Origin: Tolypeutes matacus
Lineage: Eukaryota; Chordata; Mammalia; Cingulata; Chlamyphoridae
Assembly: GCA_026826555.1 (NCBI GenBank)
Contig: JAKSZT010054569.1
Span: 3,276,258 to 3,340,257, forward strand
Direction: 5' to 3'
DNA: 64,000 bases
The notes under the pieces were generated by a model. That model searched no databases and had not been told where the DNA came from. It was given only the letters and a program-made list of their open reading frames with translations. Position numbers and translations under genes: made by a program. Positions 21,796 through 32,905 of this stretch are shown one piece after another; within the stretch, counting starts at the first letter, position 1, and each line of letters begins with the position of its first letter.

Positions 21796-23637
21796 ATATC
21801 CATAGATTCCAGCTCCTACCCTGGCCCCAGGTGTCCGAGGACCTCAGTCTGGCCCTCTTGCAGCCACACCTCTCTCTGTGAGTCTGCAAGGCCAAGGACA
21901 GGGGCCCTTCTGGAGCCCATTCCCCTCTTCTAGAACATTCTCTGGGTACCTAGAACCCTGGAATTCCCTGCCTGAATGGCCCCAAACCTGCTTCCAGCAC
22001 TCTCCAGGCCTCTTCCCAGCTCTATCCTCCTAAGGGCAGAGGGGACAGCCAGTAGGGTGGCAAAGGGGTGGCCATCAGTGGGACTGGGATGTGAGTGAAG
22101 TGGGAGATGGGAAGAGAATTCCATGAACCTGGACCTGAGGGTTTGCAGCCCGCTCTCCCTGTGTAGCAGAATTCCAGGGAGGGTGAGGATTCTAAAACCA
22201 AACTTGGTCTTCTGGATTGTTGTGAATACATATTTGTCGAAATAAGATGGTAGAACATATTTTATTTTAGTTGGTTAGCCTGATCCATATGTAACATTTA
22301 AATCGTAGATCTATGTGTGTGGGCATCCGCTTGCACTCTTGCCCTGGGCCGTGCAACTGTTAGGGATGTGTCTGCATCACGGAGATCTGTTAGGAGAACC
22401 AAGGGAAACCACGATGAAAAAGATGGAGAAACACCCAGGGAGCTGACTGTGAGAGCCCGGCTGAGTGTTTCTTTTTCTTTTTCCCAATATCCCACAGATG
22501 ATCAATCATATAAAAGAGCACAAATTATATCATGAATTTGTGAAAGGGCCATAAATAAGGGCCAAAAGCATCAACTGTGCTGCTGCCATAACATAATATC
22601 CGTTCTTGGAAAGAGACCAATCTGTGGTCTTCAGATCAATTTTGGATTAAAGTTGAAGGAACCCTTCAAAAATGCTTTGCAGGGTTCACGTCTGTGTTTT
22701 CATCTGGACTGACATGGCCTATACGTAGCCTTTTATTCCCCATTCCCCCAAATAGGAGATTCAGGGAGGGTCAGCAGTTTGCCCTATACATGTCTTCTCC
22801 CTTTCCTTCTCTCCATGGGTAAGTTTTGCAGGCCCCAAAGGGGGAGGGATGGAGTCCATGGGAAGGGTGAGGGTACAGCCTCATTCCACCTGTAGGAAAC
22901 CCCCTTTCAGTGGCCAGTTGGTTGGGTTCCTTCTGCTGGTCTAGGAAGGTGGAGGAGCAGCTTGGCCAGGACCCCGGCCTTCTGGGCAAGGTGACTGTGA
23001 GACGGCCCTGCCAAGGTCCATGGGAAGGCATGGCCACGGGCTATTGTGCTGCCCTCTCTGAGGGAGCACTTCCTTCCCTCCTGTGCATGGCACGGTTCCA
23101 CCATCTCTATTTACTGTCTTCCGTGAAACCACTTGCCCAGCGTCCAGTTCCCAGAACACCCTGGAGGATTGTCAAGCCCCAAACAATGAGGTGTCTCATC
23201 TGGAGTAAACTTGGGAGCCCGGGCGTCACCAGGGCCCATGTAGACACAGATCCACGAGTGACCTTGAAATGGCCGTGACTCCTAGCCCATGTTTGACGGA
23301 AGCCACCCAGTGGGCACAGGGCTCTGACACGTTGCTGGAATGAGTGCCCTGGGAGATGCCTGAGGGTGCATAGAATACCATGTAATGGCAAGCACTCCAT
23401 TTCCCCCCCATAGCCTGAGTTGGAAGGACTGACCTTCAGCAAGATTGTGAGGTCAGACTCCTTTGGGTTGGTTCAAATTATCTTCCATGGCTCCTTCCCC
23501 CAGAACCCAGACGAATGCCTCGCTACTCTGCCTCTTACCCAGAATGTGTTCATGTCTTCCAGCTCCCCCGGCTAACACTGGGCTTCCCTGCTGGGCCCCA
23601 CCAGACACCCTCCCCGCAAGCCCTCGAGAACTAAGGC
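21796..23637. other. Unique sequence; no gene; possible conserved non-coding DNA
   Basis: No repeat is recognised. The AT-rich part at 22490-22740 contains dense homeodomain-like words and is discussed as a finding. Open frames up to 122 aa (22910-23278) lack domains. Confidence 0.4.
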
Positions 23638-23880
23638 TCACACACACACACACGAGTGCACATATGCCCACACACACACACATTCTCTCCCCCCTTCTCT
23701 CACATGAGTGTGCATATGCCCCCCCCACATATTCTCTCTCATACAGTGTGCATATGCTCCCCCCACAGATTCTCTCTCTCACATGAGTGTGCATATGTCC
23801 CCCATTTTCTTCACACACGAGTGTGCATATGACCACACATACACACATTCTCTCTCTCTCACACATGCACACACACTCAT
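23638..23880. repeat. Minisatellite built on CA-rich units
   Basis: Five units of about 35-52 bp each carry the core 'gagtgtgcatatg' (near 23654, 23706, 23744, 23785 and 23819), followed by C-rich and TCTC-rich stretches. Short CA runs flank the array. Confidence 0.9.
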
Positions 23881-24400
23881 GAAATTTCATTGGTTGGTAT
23901 CTCATTCCCCCAGAGCCAGTTTCCATTCACCAATGGGAGGCAGGGGAAAAGTGAACCCCCCATTCCAGGTGTCATTGTTTGTTTAAACTCTGATCACTGG
24001 TTTTCTAACCTCCAGACAAAGGACGTGCTGGTCTACACCGCAGGCCCTCGGTGAGAATTAGACAAAGCTTCCTGCCCTTGGTAGGTGGAATTGGGTTGGA
24101 TTCCAAGCCCTGCTTGCCCCTTGCCTGGACACTCTTGTGCTGGGAGCTTTCTTGCAACTGAACGGTCTCAAGAGGAGTGACTCTAAAGGAAAGGATTCCA
24201 GGCGTGGAGAGAGGGGACCATATGGAGAACAGGCGAAGCCTTGTAGGTGCCCACAAATCATCTCACGTAGGTGTGTCTCTTCCATCTTCCCTGAGAGCTG
24301 GTACCTCAGGTGCACTCAGCAGGACTGATTGCTAGGAGGCCCTGCCCAGAGCCCAGCATTCAGGGGTCACAGTTGCTCAATGTTTGGGTGGCCTTTGTAG
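23881..24400. other. Unique sequence, no gene seen
   Basis: No repeat or exon was recognised. Confidence 0.4.
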
Positions 24401-24404
24401 TGAG

Positions 24405-24605
24405 CCATATTTTTATGAGATGACCTCATCCCATCCTTGTGACAACTTGGGAAGTAGGCAAGGCTGGAAGATTATTCCCATTACATAGTTGGGTAAACTG
24501 AGACTTAGAGAGGTGACGTGCATCAAGTCACCCAGCTAGTAAACAGCAGAATTGGAGATGCGATCTTGGTTTTCCTACTCCAGTTTTACTGGTTCAACAG
24601 CTATG
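24405..24605 (-). repeat. MIR SINE, antisense
   Basis: 'ttattcccattacatagttg', 'actgagacttagagaggtga' and 'cacccagctagtaaacagca' are the reversed MIR core. Confidence 0.85.
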
Positions 24606-24819
24606 CCAAGTTGCCTCTTAACAGAGAGACTCACAAGTCCAGCTTTCAATTTAATTTTCTAGAAGGTACAAATCTTGAAGAAGCTGTTGTGCCTCCCAAC
24701 TGTGGGCCATTTGCCCCACACAGTCTCTCATGTCCTACCAGCTGTTTTGTCTAGATTCTCCTAACAATATTCCAAGTCTGCTCAGAAATTCGTGTTTTGG
24801 AGAGGCCTTTTGTTTTTCC

Positions 24820-24955
24820 AATAGTCTTGTGAGGTTGGCATTCTCTCCATTGCAGACAAGCAAATGGAGACCTGCAGAGGATGGTGAATTGCCCAGGCTC
24901 ACATGTCTTGTTTGGGACCAGCATCCAGGTCTTCTCATTTTAAATCCAACACACT
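24820..24955 (-). repeat. MIR SINE fragment, antisense
   Basis: 'ctccattgcagacaagcaaa', 'gaattgcccaggctcacatg' and 'accagcatccaggtcttctc' follow the reversed MIR. It is more diverged than its neighbour. Confidence 0.6.
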
Positions 24956-25261
24956 TTCAGCTTTGCCAGGCAGCCTCTTCCCCAGAGGGCTTAGGGAACA
25001 TAAGTGACTGCCTACAGCAAATATGCTTCATCTTCTTCCATGGACACAGAGTTCTAGAGAACCAAACTCCATGGAAACAGATAGGGGAGGCTGTGTATAT
25101 GGTATTTCTCCCAGGCCCACTCCAGTTCTCGTTAGAAGCTGATGGGTGACTGCATATTGTCATGGTGGGTTAATCCTAATCCGTAGCCTCTTGAAAAATA
25201 ACCAGGATAATTGAGTCCCAGAATATCAGACAAGGGCACCATTGAATCTTCTTTTTAGCCT

Positions 25262-25368
25262 AATGCTCTCATTTTACAGACGAGAAAATAATTTGAAGCT
25301 ATAACAGAGAGAGATTAAATGACTTGCCAAGGCCACCCACCGAGTTAGGGGCAGAGGGAATATTATGC
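25262..25368 (-). repeat. MIR SINE fragment, antisense
   Basis: 'gctctcattttacagacgag' and 'gacttgccaaggccacccac' match the reversed MIR. Confidence 0.75.
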
Positions 25369-27125
25369 AGTCTTGTGTGGAGGTTGAGAGCATGGTTTGC
25401 ACCTACACATATTGCAGATCTGAGCTTGGGCCCTGGGAAAGCTGGAAGACTGCTGTCATCTCAGTCCTCTACCCTCCTCATGAGACAGAAAGTCATTGCT
25501 TGCTGTCAACCTGAGGCCTGGGCTTTGCTGGCTCACCCTGATAACTGGGTAGAAAAAAAATTTCTGCTTCTATATTGACCTGTGAAGCTTCTCTGGGGGT
25601 CCTGAACCTGGGCTCTGCCCCTGCAGACCCACACCTCCCTCAACACAATTTCTGAGCCCCCATTTCAGGCCAGGACCCATGCATGGCCTGGGGGTGGGGG
25701 TGGGGGGATGGGGTGGCTCCCAGTAAGCAAGACAGACATAGTTCCAGTCCTCAGTCTAGCAGAAGCAGGATGGCTGCTTGAATCGATGAATCCTGGAGTT
25801 CATTCATTCTACAATTCCTCCTAAGAATGCCCTGGAGTCAGCCTTCCCCACATGGTTGGGTTGGTCCATGGTGCCGCCCACCCATTCTAGATCCTGAGCT
25901 ACTTTTCCTAGCCTCTGGGTCGGGGACCATTTCTGGCTCATTCCCTGATGCCCACTTGGGACTCCAAATGGTGATGTGTGAGAAGCTACATGGATGACCA
26001 CACCCTGTGTTCTCCTGCCTGGCTGAATTTATCACTGTGCCAGGGACTGGGTCAATGACAGCAAACAAGTCAGACATCATCCTTGCTTTCAGGAATGGCT
26101 TTTGGCTTCCAGCCTCTCTCTCTGGCCAAGGCTCTGCCTGTGTTCCCTGTTCTCTTGGAACTGCTAAGCATTATTTCTGGCTCTCTTACTCAGATTCTGA
26201 GTCTTATGTGTGTTTTTGTTTTGATCGCATATCAGTGCCTGCCCTTGGCTATGGCCTTGGGTTCATGGTAACTGACTGCACATCTTCTCTGGTAAACTGG
26301 CCCTCAAGCTTGGCCCACCTCTTAGTACCGTCCCTTCCTGGTCCACTACATTGGAGACAACCCGTGGCCTGGAGCTGACCCATCAATATAACAGGCCCTC
26401 AATAAATATTTACCAAGTTGAGTCAACTCAGGAGTGGCTCAGAAATTCCAGGAGTCTCTAAAGGAATCCAGAGGAGTTGGCTGCAGCCTAATGGTATGTT
26501 CCAAGTTGAAAACACCTCTCCTTTCATCTTTGTGATTCCCTGTGCTCCAAAGCTTAAAAGAAAGTGTAGTTCCATGAGCTCATAGAGTGGGGGTGAGGGG
26601 GCAACTGTCCGCAGAGGACTTGCATATCAAGGGGTAGTGGGCAGCCTTGAGCCCTGCCATTTGGGGGCCTTGGCAGCCTGAGGTTTTGGAGGTGCTGGAA
26701 ACAGGTCATGCCTGTTACTGGTTGATCTGGTGAGTGTTTTCTTACCTCCACACCTCTGCCTAACTGGCTCTGCCCACACAAAAAGTAGAAACAGAGCCTG
26801 CCTGTAAGGCTCTTTGTTTCACCTGAATGCCTTTTTATATTTTTGCATGGGCCATTCCCTCTGGATTAGAAGCCTTTTGTTGGTGTTCATGAGCTTTCTT
26901 CATACCCACATCAGGCAGGTGCAGACAACGTCCTTGGCCTTGTGAAGCAGATGGTCAGCCCATCGTGTCTGCCATCTTGCTTTGCCCAGCCGCCACGTCA
27001 CAACCTGGTCCCTGCTTAAAGCGGGCTGAGAACGTTCCCTAAATTCTGCTTGTATCTAGACAATTTCATCTCCAGGGTGAGAGAAAGATTGTGCTGCCTC
27101 CTGTAAGAGTGTTGAGGCTTTATAT
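25369..27125. other. Mostly unique sequence with weak L2-like scraps
   Basis: Possible L2/MIR remnants lie near 26020-26105 and 26370-26430 ('ggccctcaataaatatttac'), too diverged to bound. No exon seen. Confidence 0.4.
25690..25714 (+). other. G-quadruplex motif
   Basis: Runs of 5, 5, 6 and 4 guanines are separated by loops of 1, 1 and 2 bases, which meets the strict four-run pattern. Confidence 0.85.
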
Positions 27126-27127
27126 CC

Positions 27128-27640
27128 TGTGATGGGCAGTCTCCAAGGTGGCCCCCAATGATTCTGCCTCCCGTCATTCCCACCTTTGTGCAATTTCCTC
27201 CCCTTGAGTGTAGGCTGGACCTACTGACCTATTCTCATGACTAGAATCCAGCCAAAGGGATGGGTTTTCACAGCCAACATTAGGTTATAAAAAGACTGTG
27301 GCTTCCATATCGGGCATGCTCTCTTCCCCATCCCTGCCCTCCCCTCTCAGATCACTTGCACTTAGGGAAGCAAGCTGCCATGTTGTAAGAAACCCTATGG
27401 AGAGGCTCACATGGCATGGCAAGCAACTAAGACCCTCTTCAGTCTAACAGCCTGTGGGGAACTGAAGCCTGCCAGTACCTGCGAGAGTGAGCTTGGAAGT
27501 GGAGTCTTGAGATGACTGCAACCCCAGCCTGCAGCATATGAAACACCCTGAGCAGAATCATTCAGCTAAGCTGCTCTGATTCCTGACCCCCAGAACTGTT
27601 GTTTTTAGCTGCTAAATACGTAGCACTTGATAAATAACCC
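27128..27640 (+). mobile_element. MLT1-type LTR (ERVL-MaLR), sense
   Basis: Pattern match to old MaLR LTRs: 'gatgggcagtctccaaggtg', 'tgactagaatccagccaaag' and the closing 'cccccagaactgttgttttt' followed by a ctgctaaat segment. The ends are too decayed to define a target duplication. Confidence 0.7.
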
Positions 27641-29590
27641 ATCTCCCCATAGAGGGATTCCAAGTACACGGCTTTCATCGCTTCACTAGCCGCTCATTCT
27701 TAAGCTTTCTTCCATCTGCCTTCTGTCCCCACCAGGGCTGCTGGCCAGTCCATTGAGCCAATTAAGAAAAGGGGCCCATTGCTCAAGACGCTTTTCTCGC
27801 TTTGGCTTGAAAATGGTAATAAACATCCCATGTATGACAACATGGCGCCCCCGTGGCGCCGGTGCAATCTTCACCATCCCATGTAGTCATCCCGGCCCCA
27901 CTCCTGCTCAAAATCTCTTTCCAACCTCACACAGTGACTTGCTGTTTTGCAGGTCTGATGACCTTCCCTTCCTTCTCCTTTTCTTTGATCGTGCAGCTTC
28001 ATTTGATGGCGTGGCCCCATTCCCCACCCCCACCCCCCATCCTTGCAACTTGTGGCTTAAATGACTGATTGGCTATTACCACCCTAAGCCCAGTAGACCT
28101 GTCCAGGGAGCCGGTTCTTTATGGTAATCTGGTCACCTCTGGTTCCAACTTCCTGTCTCCAAAGGGTCCCTGTTCACTGCTCTTGCCTTGGGCATCTTCC
28201 TTTATCCTAACCCTGGAGTTGCGTCAGTGTGGAGTTCAGCCTTTTTCCTTAGTTTTTACCCGACGCTCCCTGCTTTAATAAGGTGAAGATGACAGGCAGA
28301 GTGCATCCTTACAGACTCACAAACAACAGGCTAGGAGAACCCCTCTGTTCTTTGAAGTTCTTTGGTGCCTCTGCAGAGCTGCTGTCCCCCCCCCCACTTT
28401 GTTCCCCAGCACACACTGACTTGTCTCCTGATTACCCATGCGCTCAGTTTTACCTGCCATCTCAAAGGTTTAGAAAGGTATTTTTCTAAGGGAAAACGGT
28501 TTCTTCCCTGAGAAGAACTCTGTTTCCAGACATTAAGCGAATGTTTTGTTTTCTTTTTCTCATACGCCTCCGTTCTTGAAGTGACCCCGGAAGGATCCAG
28601 TGTTAAAGACCACCTTCCTGGGCTAACTCAAAGTGGATGCAACGGGGGTTTTCAGACAGTGAAGCGTCTTTCCTAGAATCCCTTCTCTCCGGGACCATCC
28701 TTTAACTCCTTTTTCCTTGGCATTTTCTCCAGCAAGCTGCAGGCACTTCGTGTTCTGCATTGCTAAATTTCTACCCTGGCCTGCAGACTGGCTTCAGATT
28801 TGCTCGCTTCCCCATGGTTCTTCACGCAGACAGCCTTTCACTTTGGAAGGGAGTTCAAGGGCCTGGACGCTTGGGCTGCTAATTTGTGCAGGCCCAGGCT
28901 TGCTGTACATGGCATTTCTTTGACCAGGTTTGAAAAATCCAATTTAGATGGTCACCACCTGCGGTTTCAGTCTGGCTTTCGATGCTAACCTGGAGACTCC
29001 TTTGTCATCAAAGCAATCCAGCAGGAATTTGTTGAACAATGTCTCTCTCTCTCTGGCACTGCTACTTGCTGAAAGTTGCCTAATCATGTCAGATACCTTC
29101 TCTTTTCTTGGCTTTTGTGACGTTAAGAGTTCTTTTTCCTCTCTTCCCACCCTCCAGCCTGCTGTTCTTTCTTTGGGTCAGCGTCCCCCTTCAGCCCCTC
29201 AGATGTGAACACCTCTGGCTCACTTTCCCCCTTCTCAGGCAACCTCATCCATTCTTGGTGCTTCAGTGACTACTCTTACACGAGTGGTTCCAAATCTCTA
29301 ACTCCAGCCCCAAGGTTCACTTCTACACCTCGAGCTCCCTTTGGATGTGGTGCCGTCACCTCGATGCCCACAGGTCTCAGCCCATGAGCTCACCCTTCCC
29401 TCCAGGTCAGGGCTCCTCATTCTAGTACCAGAAATAAGTGGCTGCAGTCCCTTTAACTCTTGGGTCGTTCTTATTCCTCCTTCCCTTTTCTCTCCGCATT
29501 GGGTGACTCCCCGGCTTATGAACTGCCTGCTGTTCCTTACAGCCTGCAGAATCAAGTCCAAAGTCCTCAGGCCACTCCCAGGCTGGCCTT
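27641..29590. other. Unique sequence with possible L2 scrap
   Basis: Possible sense L2 remnant at about 29480-29590 ('gaatcaagtccaaagtcctc'). No coding exon recognised. Confidence 0.4.
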
Positions 29591-29593
29591 GAA

Positions 29594-30110
29594 TTAGTCA
29601 GGATCAGGCTCAGCTGCATGTGTCAGAAACCGCAAAATAACAGTGGCTTATATGAGATGGAAGTTCACTTTTCTCTCATGTAGGTGATTCTGGAGATAGG
29701 CAGCCCAGGGCTGGTACAGAAACTCCACAAAGCTGTTAGGGATCCAAACTCCTTCCATTTCACTGCTCTGTCATCCTAAGTGCATCCACTATCTTCATGG
29801 TTTAATATACAGTTGGTGTTGCAGCCATCACATCTGCATTCCAGGCAACAAGAAGGAGGAAGGGGTAAGAAAGGGGAGATTGCACATGTCAGTTGCCTTT
29901 TAAGGAGGTTTCCTGGAAGCTGCCTCACACCACGTGCAATTACAGCTCACCGGCTAGAAACTTAGTCACATAGTCACAGTAGCTGCTAGGGAGGATGGGG
30001 AATATAATAATCTTTATTCTGAGTGGCTCTATATCAAACTAAAACATGGAGCTTCTTATGAAGGAAGAAGGGAAGACTAATATTCCATTGCATCCCATTG
30101 GAATGAAGTT
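29594..30110. repeat. Old interspersed repeat of uncertain family
   Basis: 'aacagtggcttatatgagat', 'gcagccatcacatctgcatt' and 'cttagtcacatagtcacagt' belong to a widespread mammalian repeat that I recognise by pattern but cannot name with confidence. It is non-coding. Confidence 0.5.
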
Positions 30111-30134
30111 TTTGACACTAACCATCATTCCCTC

Positions 30135-30230
30135 TAGGCTGAGAGCTCTTGAAGGCTGAGAATCTTCTCTGCTTCGTTTTTGGACAAATGATATCTTGGT
30201 AAGAAGGGGCTTAACAAGTACTTGCTGAAT
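30135..30230 (+). repeat. L2 3' tail
   Basis: 'tgagagctcttgaaggctga' followed by 'aacaagtacttgctgaataa' is the diverged L2 3' end. Confidence 0.6.
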
Positions 30231-30354
30231 AAGCAGATACCACTGGGGAAAAAATAATATATATATGGGAGGAAAGAAGGGGCTCAGGAAAGATGCCCCA
30301 GAAGAGCAGGGAAGCAGGAAGAATAACAAGAATACTAATGAAAATAAATATCAG

Positions 30355-30555
30355 ACAGCATCTTTCCGGCATTTGTGAGAACCTCACGAATTACACAGAA
30401 CAGGTTTGATTTTTTTTTTTTTTTTCTTTCTTTTTTCCTTGACAGAAGAGGCAACCGATTCAGTGACATTACAAGATGACTTGAGGTCACCTGTCTGGTT
30501 AGTGACGGGCAGGCCTCGAAGCTGAGGACCTTTGCTCCGAGCCCAGTGCTCTCTG
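30355..30555 (-). repeat. MIR SINE fragment, antisense, with T-rich insert
   Basis: 'cgattcagtgacattacaag' and 'ggtcacctgtctggttagtg' resemble the reversed MIR core. A T-rich run at about 30410-30437 interrupts it. Confidence 0.5.
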
Positions 30556-32330
30556 CCCCAGAAAGTGGAGGCCAGAGCAGGCTGCAGACACCTTCCCTCC
30601 AGGGCTGGAAGCTCTAGATTCCTTTTGCTTTGTAAAGAAAGCGAGGCCCAGAGGCCTGCTTCTGGAGGAAGCAGCAACTCTCCCGGGAAGGCCCAGAAAG
30701 GACAGTCAGAGCAGGGCCGTCCCCAGGTAGGGCTGCCTCCCCCATCTCCCCAAGGCCCACTGCCCGGCCCCTTTCAACCACCAGCCTTGCTAAATAAAAA
30801 CACGGGAGGCCACGAACCTGGAATCCGCAGCTGCACCGATTTCGGGAAGAAACTTGTCTTGGGTCCCGTCCCACACGGTGTGTTATTAAAAGTGCCATAA
30901 AGGTCCCATTTATCTGTTCACTGTCCCCAAACAGGAACTCAGGGGCACTATTACAGCCAGGCCTCCGCGTGGCATGAACGGGGCCTTGTGCTGGATGAGT
31001 GAGCAGGGCTCTTTATAAGTCTCCCTGTCCAGGGCCTTCGATAGCCAAGGGCTGTAGGCTGGCAGAGTGCCGCAGTGCCTCGCGCCGATTCAAAGCACGC
31101 TCAGGAATGCTCCAGCACAGGCTTTCCCAAAGGGAGGCCCTGGCACCTCCCCTGGCCTATCTGGGTGTTGGCTCTGAAGAGGTACTGAAGGCAACTTTTC
31201 ATTGCGCCTTGTTCCTGGGAGGTGGAAGCCCATCCCAGGGAGGAGGCCTGGACAGCGAGGGGCAACAGGTGGAGAAGCTGGCCCGGCTCCAAGGGGGAGG
31301 CGGGCGGCACAGCCGGCGTCTGGGACGGGCCCGGCCCTGTCAGGCGCGTCGGGGCTTAATGCGCAGGCTAGGCCGGAGCAGATGCTGGGCTTGCGACTGG
31401 CTTTCTCTTGTGCTCGTGGACACAGGCCAGCGATTCCAGGATGCCCAGCTGCCGGGGAGTAATTGATTTCTGCCCCCTATTAGGTAATGCTCTTCCCAGC
31501 TGCCTGGCATGAGCAGGCACTGTCAATGAGCAATTCAGGTTCTCCTTATGACCGGCACCTCTTAGACCTCAGGGGCCATTTCCCACCAGCGCCTTGCCAC
31601 AACTGTGCCGGGGAGCACATCCTCAAAGCGGGTGCAGGTGGCTGTTATGCCACCGGTGCTGTTAACAGGATTTGGCTTTTAGCCTTTCGTTTCCCAGCTC
31701 TACCTCTCAGTTCTCCGTCATTCCAGTGACGGGAAGATGAATGAGACATCAGTATTACAGGAGTTCAGGGGCTGGAGGGCCCGAGTTGTTGGGGTGGGGT
31801 GGGGGTCACGTTAAAATCGATAAATCATTTTAGGAGAAGTTATTGGTGAGACATCATCCATTGTCCCAGTGCGGCGATGACATGCTGTACCTCCGTCTTT
31901 ACCGTCGGGCAGGACTAGTCACATTCGACACGTCTTCTTCTTTGCACGTTTATGCTAAGTCCTGCATCAAGCCTTGGTCCCCGTGTCTGCACAGACATGG
32001 CAGGGATGGACTGGGCCACGAGGCATGCTGGCATCTAGCTGTGAGGACGGAAACAGGGGAAGAGAGTAGGCCCTGGGATGGGGCAGGGCGGCCCATCTGA
32101 CAGCGTGGCCAAAATAATGGCTGGGTCCTTGTTCGTAATTGGGCTTGACAGATGATTGCGGGGGTGGGACACAGACAGTGGGGTCTCCTGGCATTGACGA
32201 GAAGGGAAGGCGGGCAGCTAACTGTACATCCGTGGGGTTTGGAGTGAGGCGGGTCAAGGGCAAAGCCTCATCCAGGGGGCTCCAGACCTCTGAACAGGAA
32301 CCACCCGGAAACTAGGGGTGATTTAAAAAG
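30556..32330. other. Unique sequence with a small CpG-rich patch
   Basis: Bases 31240-31380 are GC-rich and contain about ten CpG dinucleotides. No exon is supported. The 155-aa frame 30999-31466 and the 122-aa frame 30532-30900 have no recognisable domain. Parts of 31440-31690 and 32095-32165 look like candidate conserved non-coding DNA. Confidence 0.4.
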
Positions 32331-32332
32331 CA

Positions 32333-32566
32333 GGTTGGGGTTGCAGATGTGGCTCGAGCAGTTGAGAGCCTGCTTCTGAGATACGAGGTCCTGAGTTTGG
32401 TTTCTGGTGTCTCCTAGTAGAAACAAAACAACAAAACAACATGCAAAACAAGTGAAAAAACCAACTCAGGGAAGTTGAGGTGGCTCAGTGGCTGAGGGCT
32501 GGCTTCCCACATACGAGGTCCTGAGTTCAATCCCCAGCCCCAGTACCTCAAAAATCAAAACAAAAC
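32333..32566 (+). mobile_element. Two DAS SINE heads in tandem
   Basis: Heads at about 32333-32405 and 32475-32545 each carry an A-box-like 'gtggctc' and a B-box-like 'gagttcaatcc' or 'gagtttggttt', and each has an AAAC-rich tail. Either one dimeric insertion or two successive insertions would explain this. Confidence 0.8.
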
Positions 32567-32784
32567 GGAGGTTGGTGGCCATGGGGGTGCCTCCTGCAGC
32601 AGATGTGTTCCTGGAAGGGGAGGTCCAGCGCCCCCTGCTGGCGGGTGGGAGGCGCACACCTGCCCAGAATTTGCCGAGGACAGTGAGTGGAGCCAAGCAA
32701 TGTGGGGGGGAATTACCCACCAGATGATCTCCAAGGATGGCATGGATTTTCCAGGGATTGGTTATAAGTCTCCCTTCCTCGGCC

Positions 32785-32905
32785 GGGATCTGAATTCTGG
32801 CTCTGCTGTGTGGATTTGGGTAATTCTCTTCTTGCATCCTGGCCCCTCATCTGTAAAGTGGGTTCATCCCATGTTCCTCCCAAATATTATTCCAGTCCTG
32901 AGGAT
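32785..32905 (+). repeat. MIR SINE fragment, sense
   Basis: 'ctgaattctggctctgctgt' and 'cccctcatctgtaaagtggg' match the MIR core. Confidence 0.75.

Noticed and set aside
30999..31466. 155-aa frame over the CpG-rich patch as a possible first exon
   Set aside because: GC-rich DNA has few stops by chance. No convincing donor site or homology was seen.
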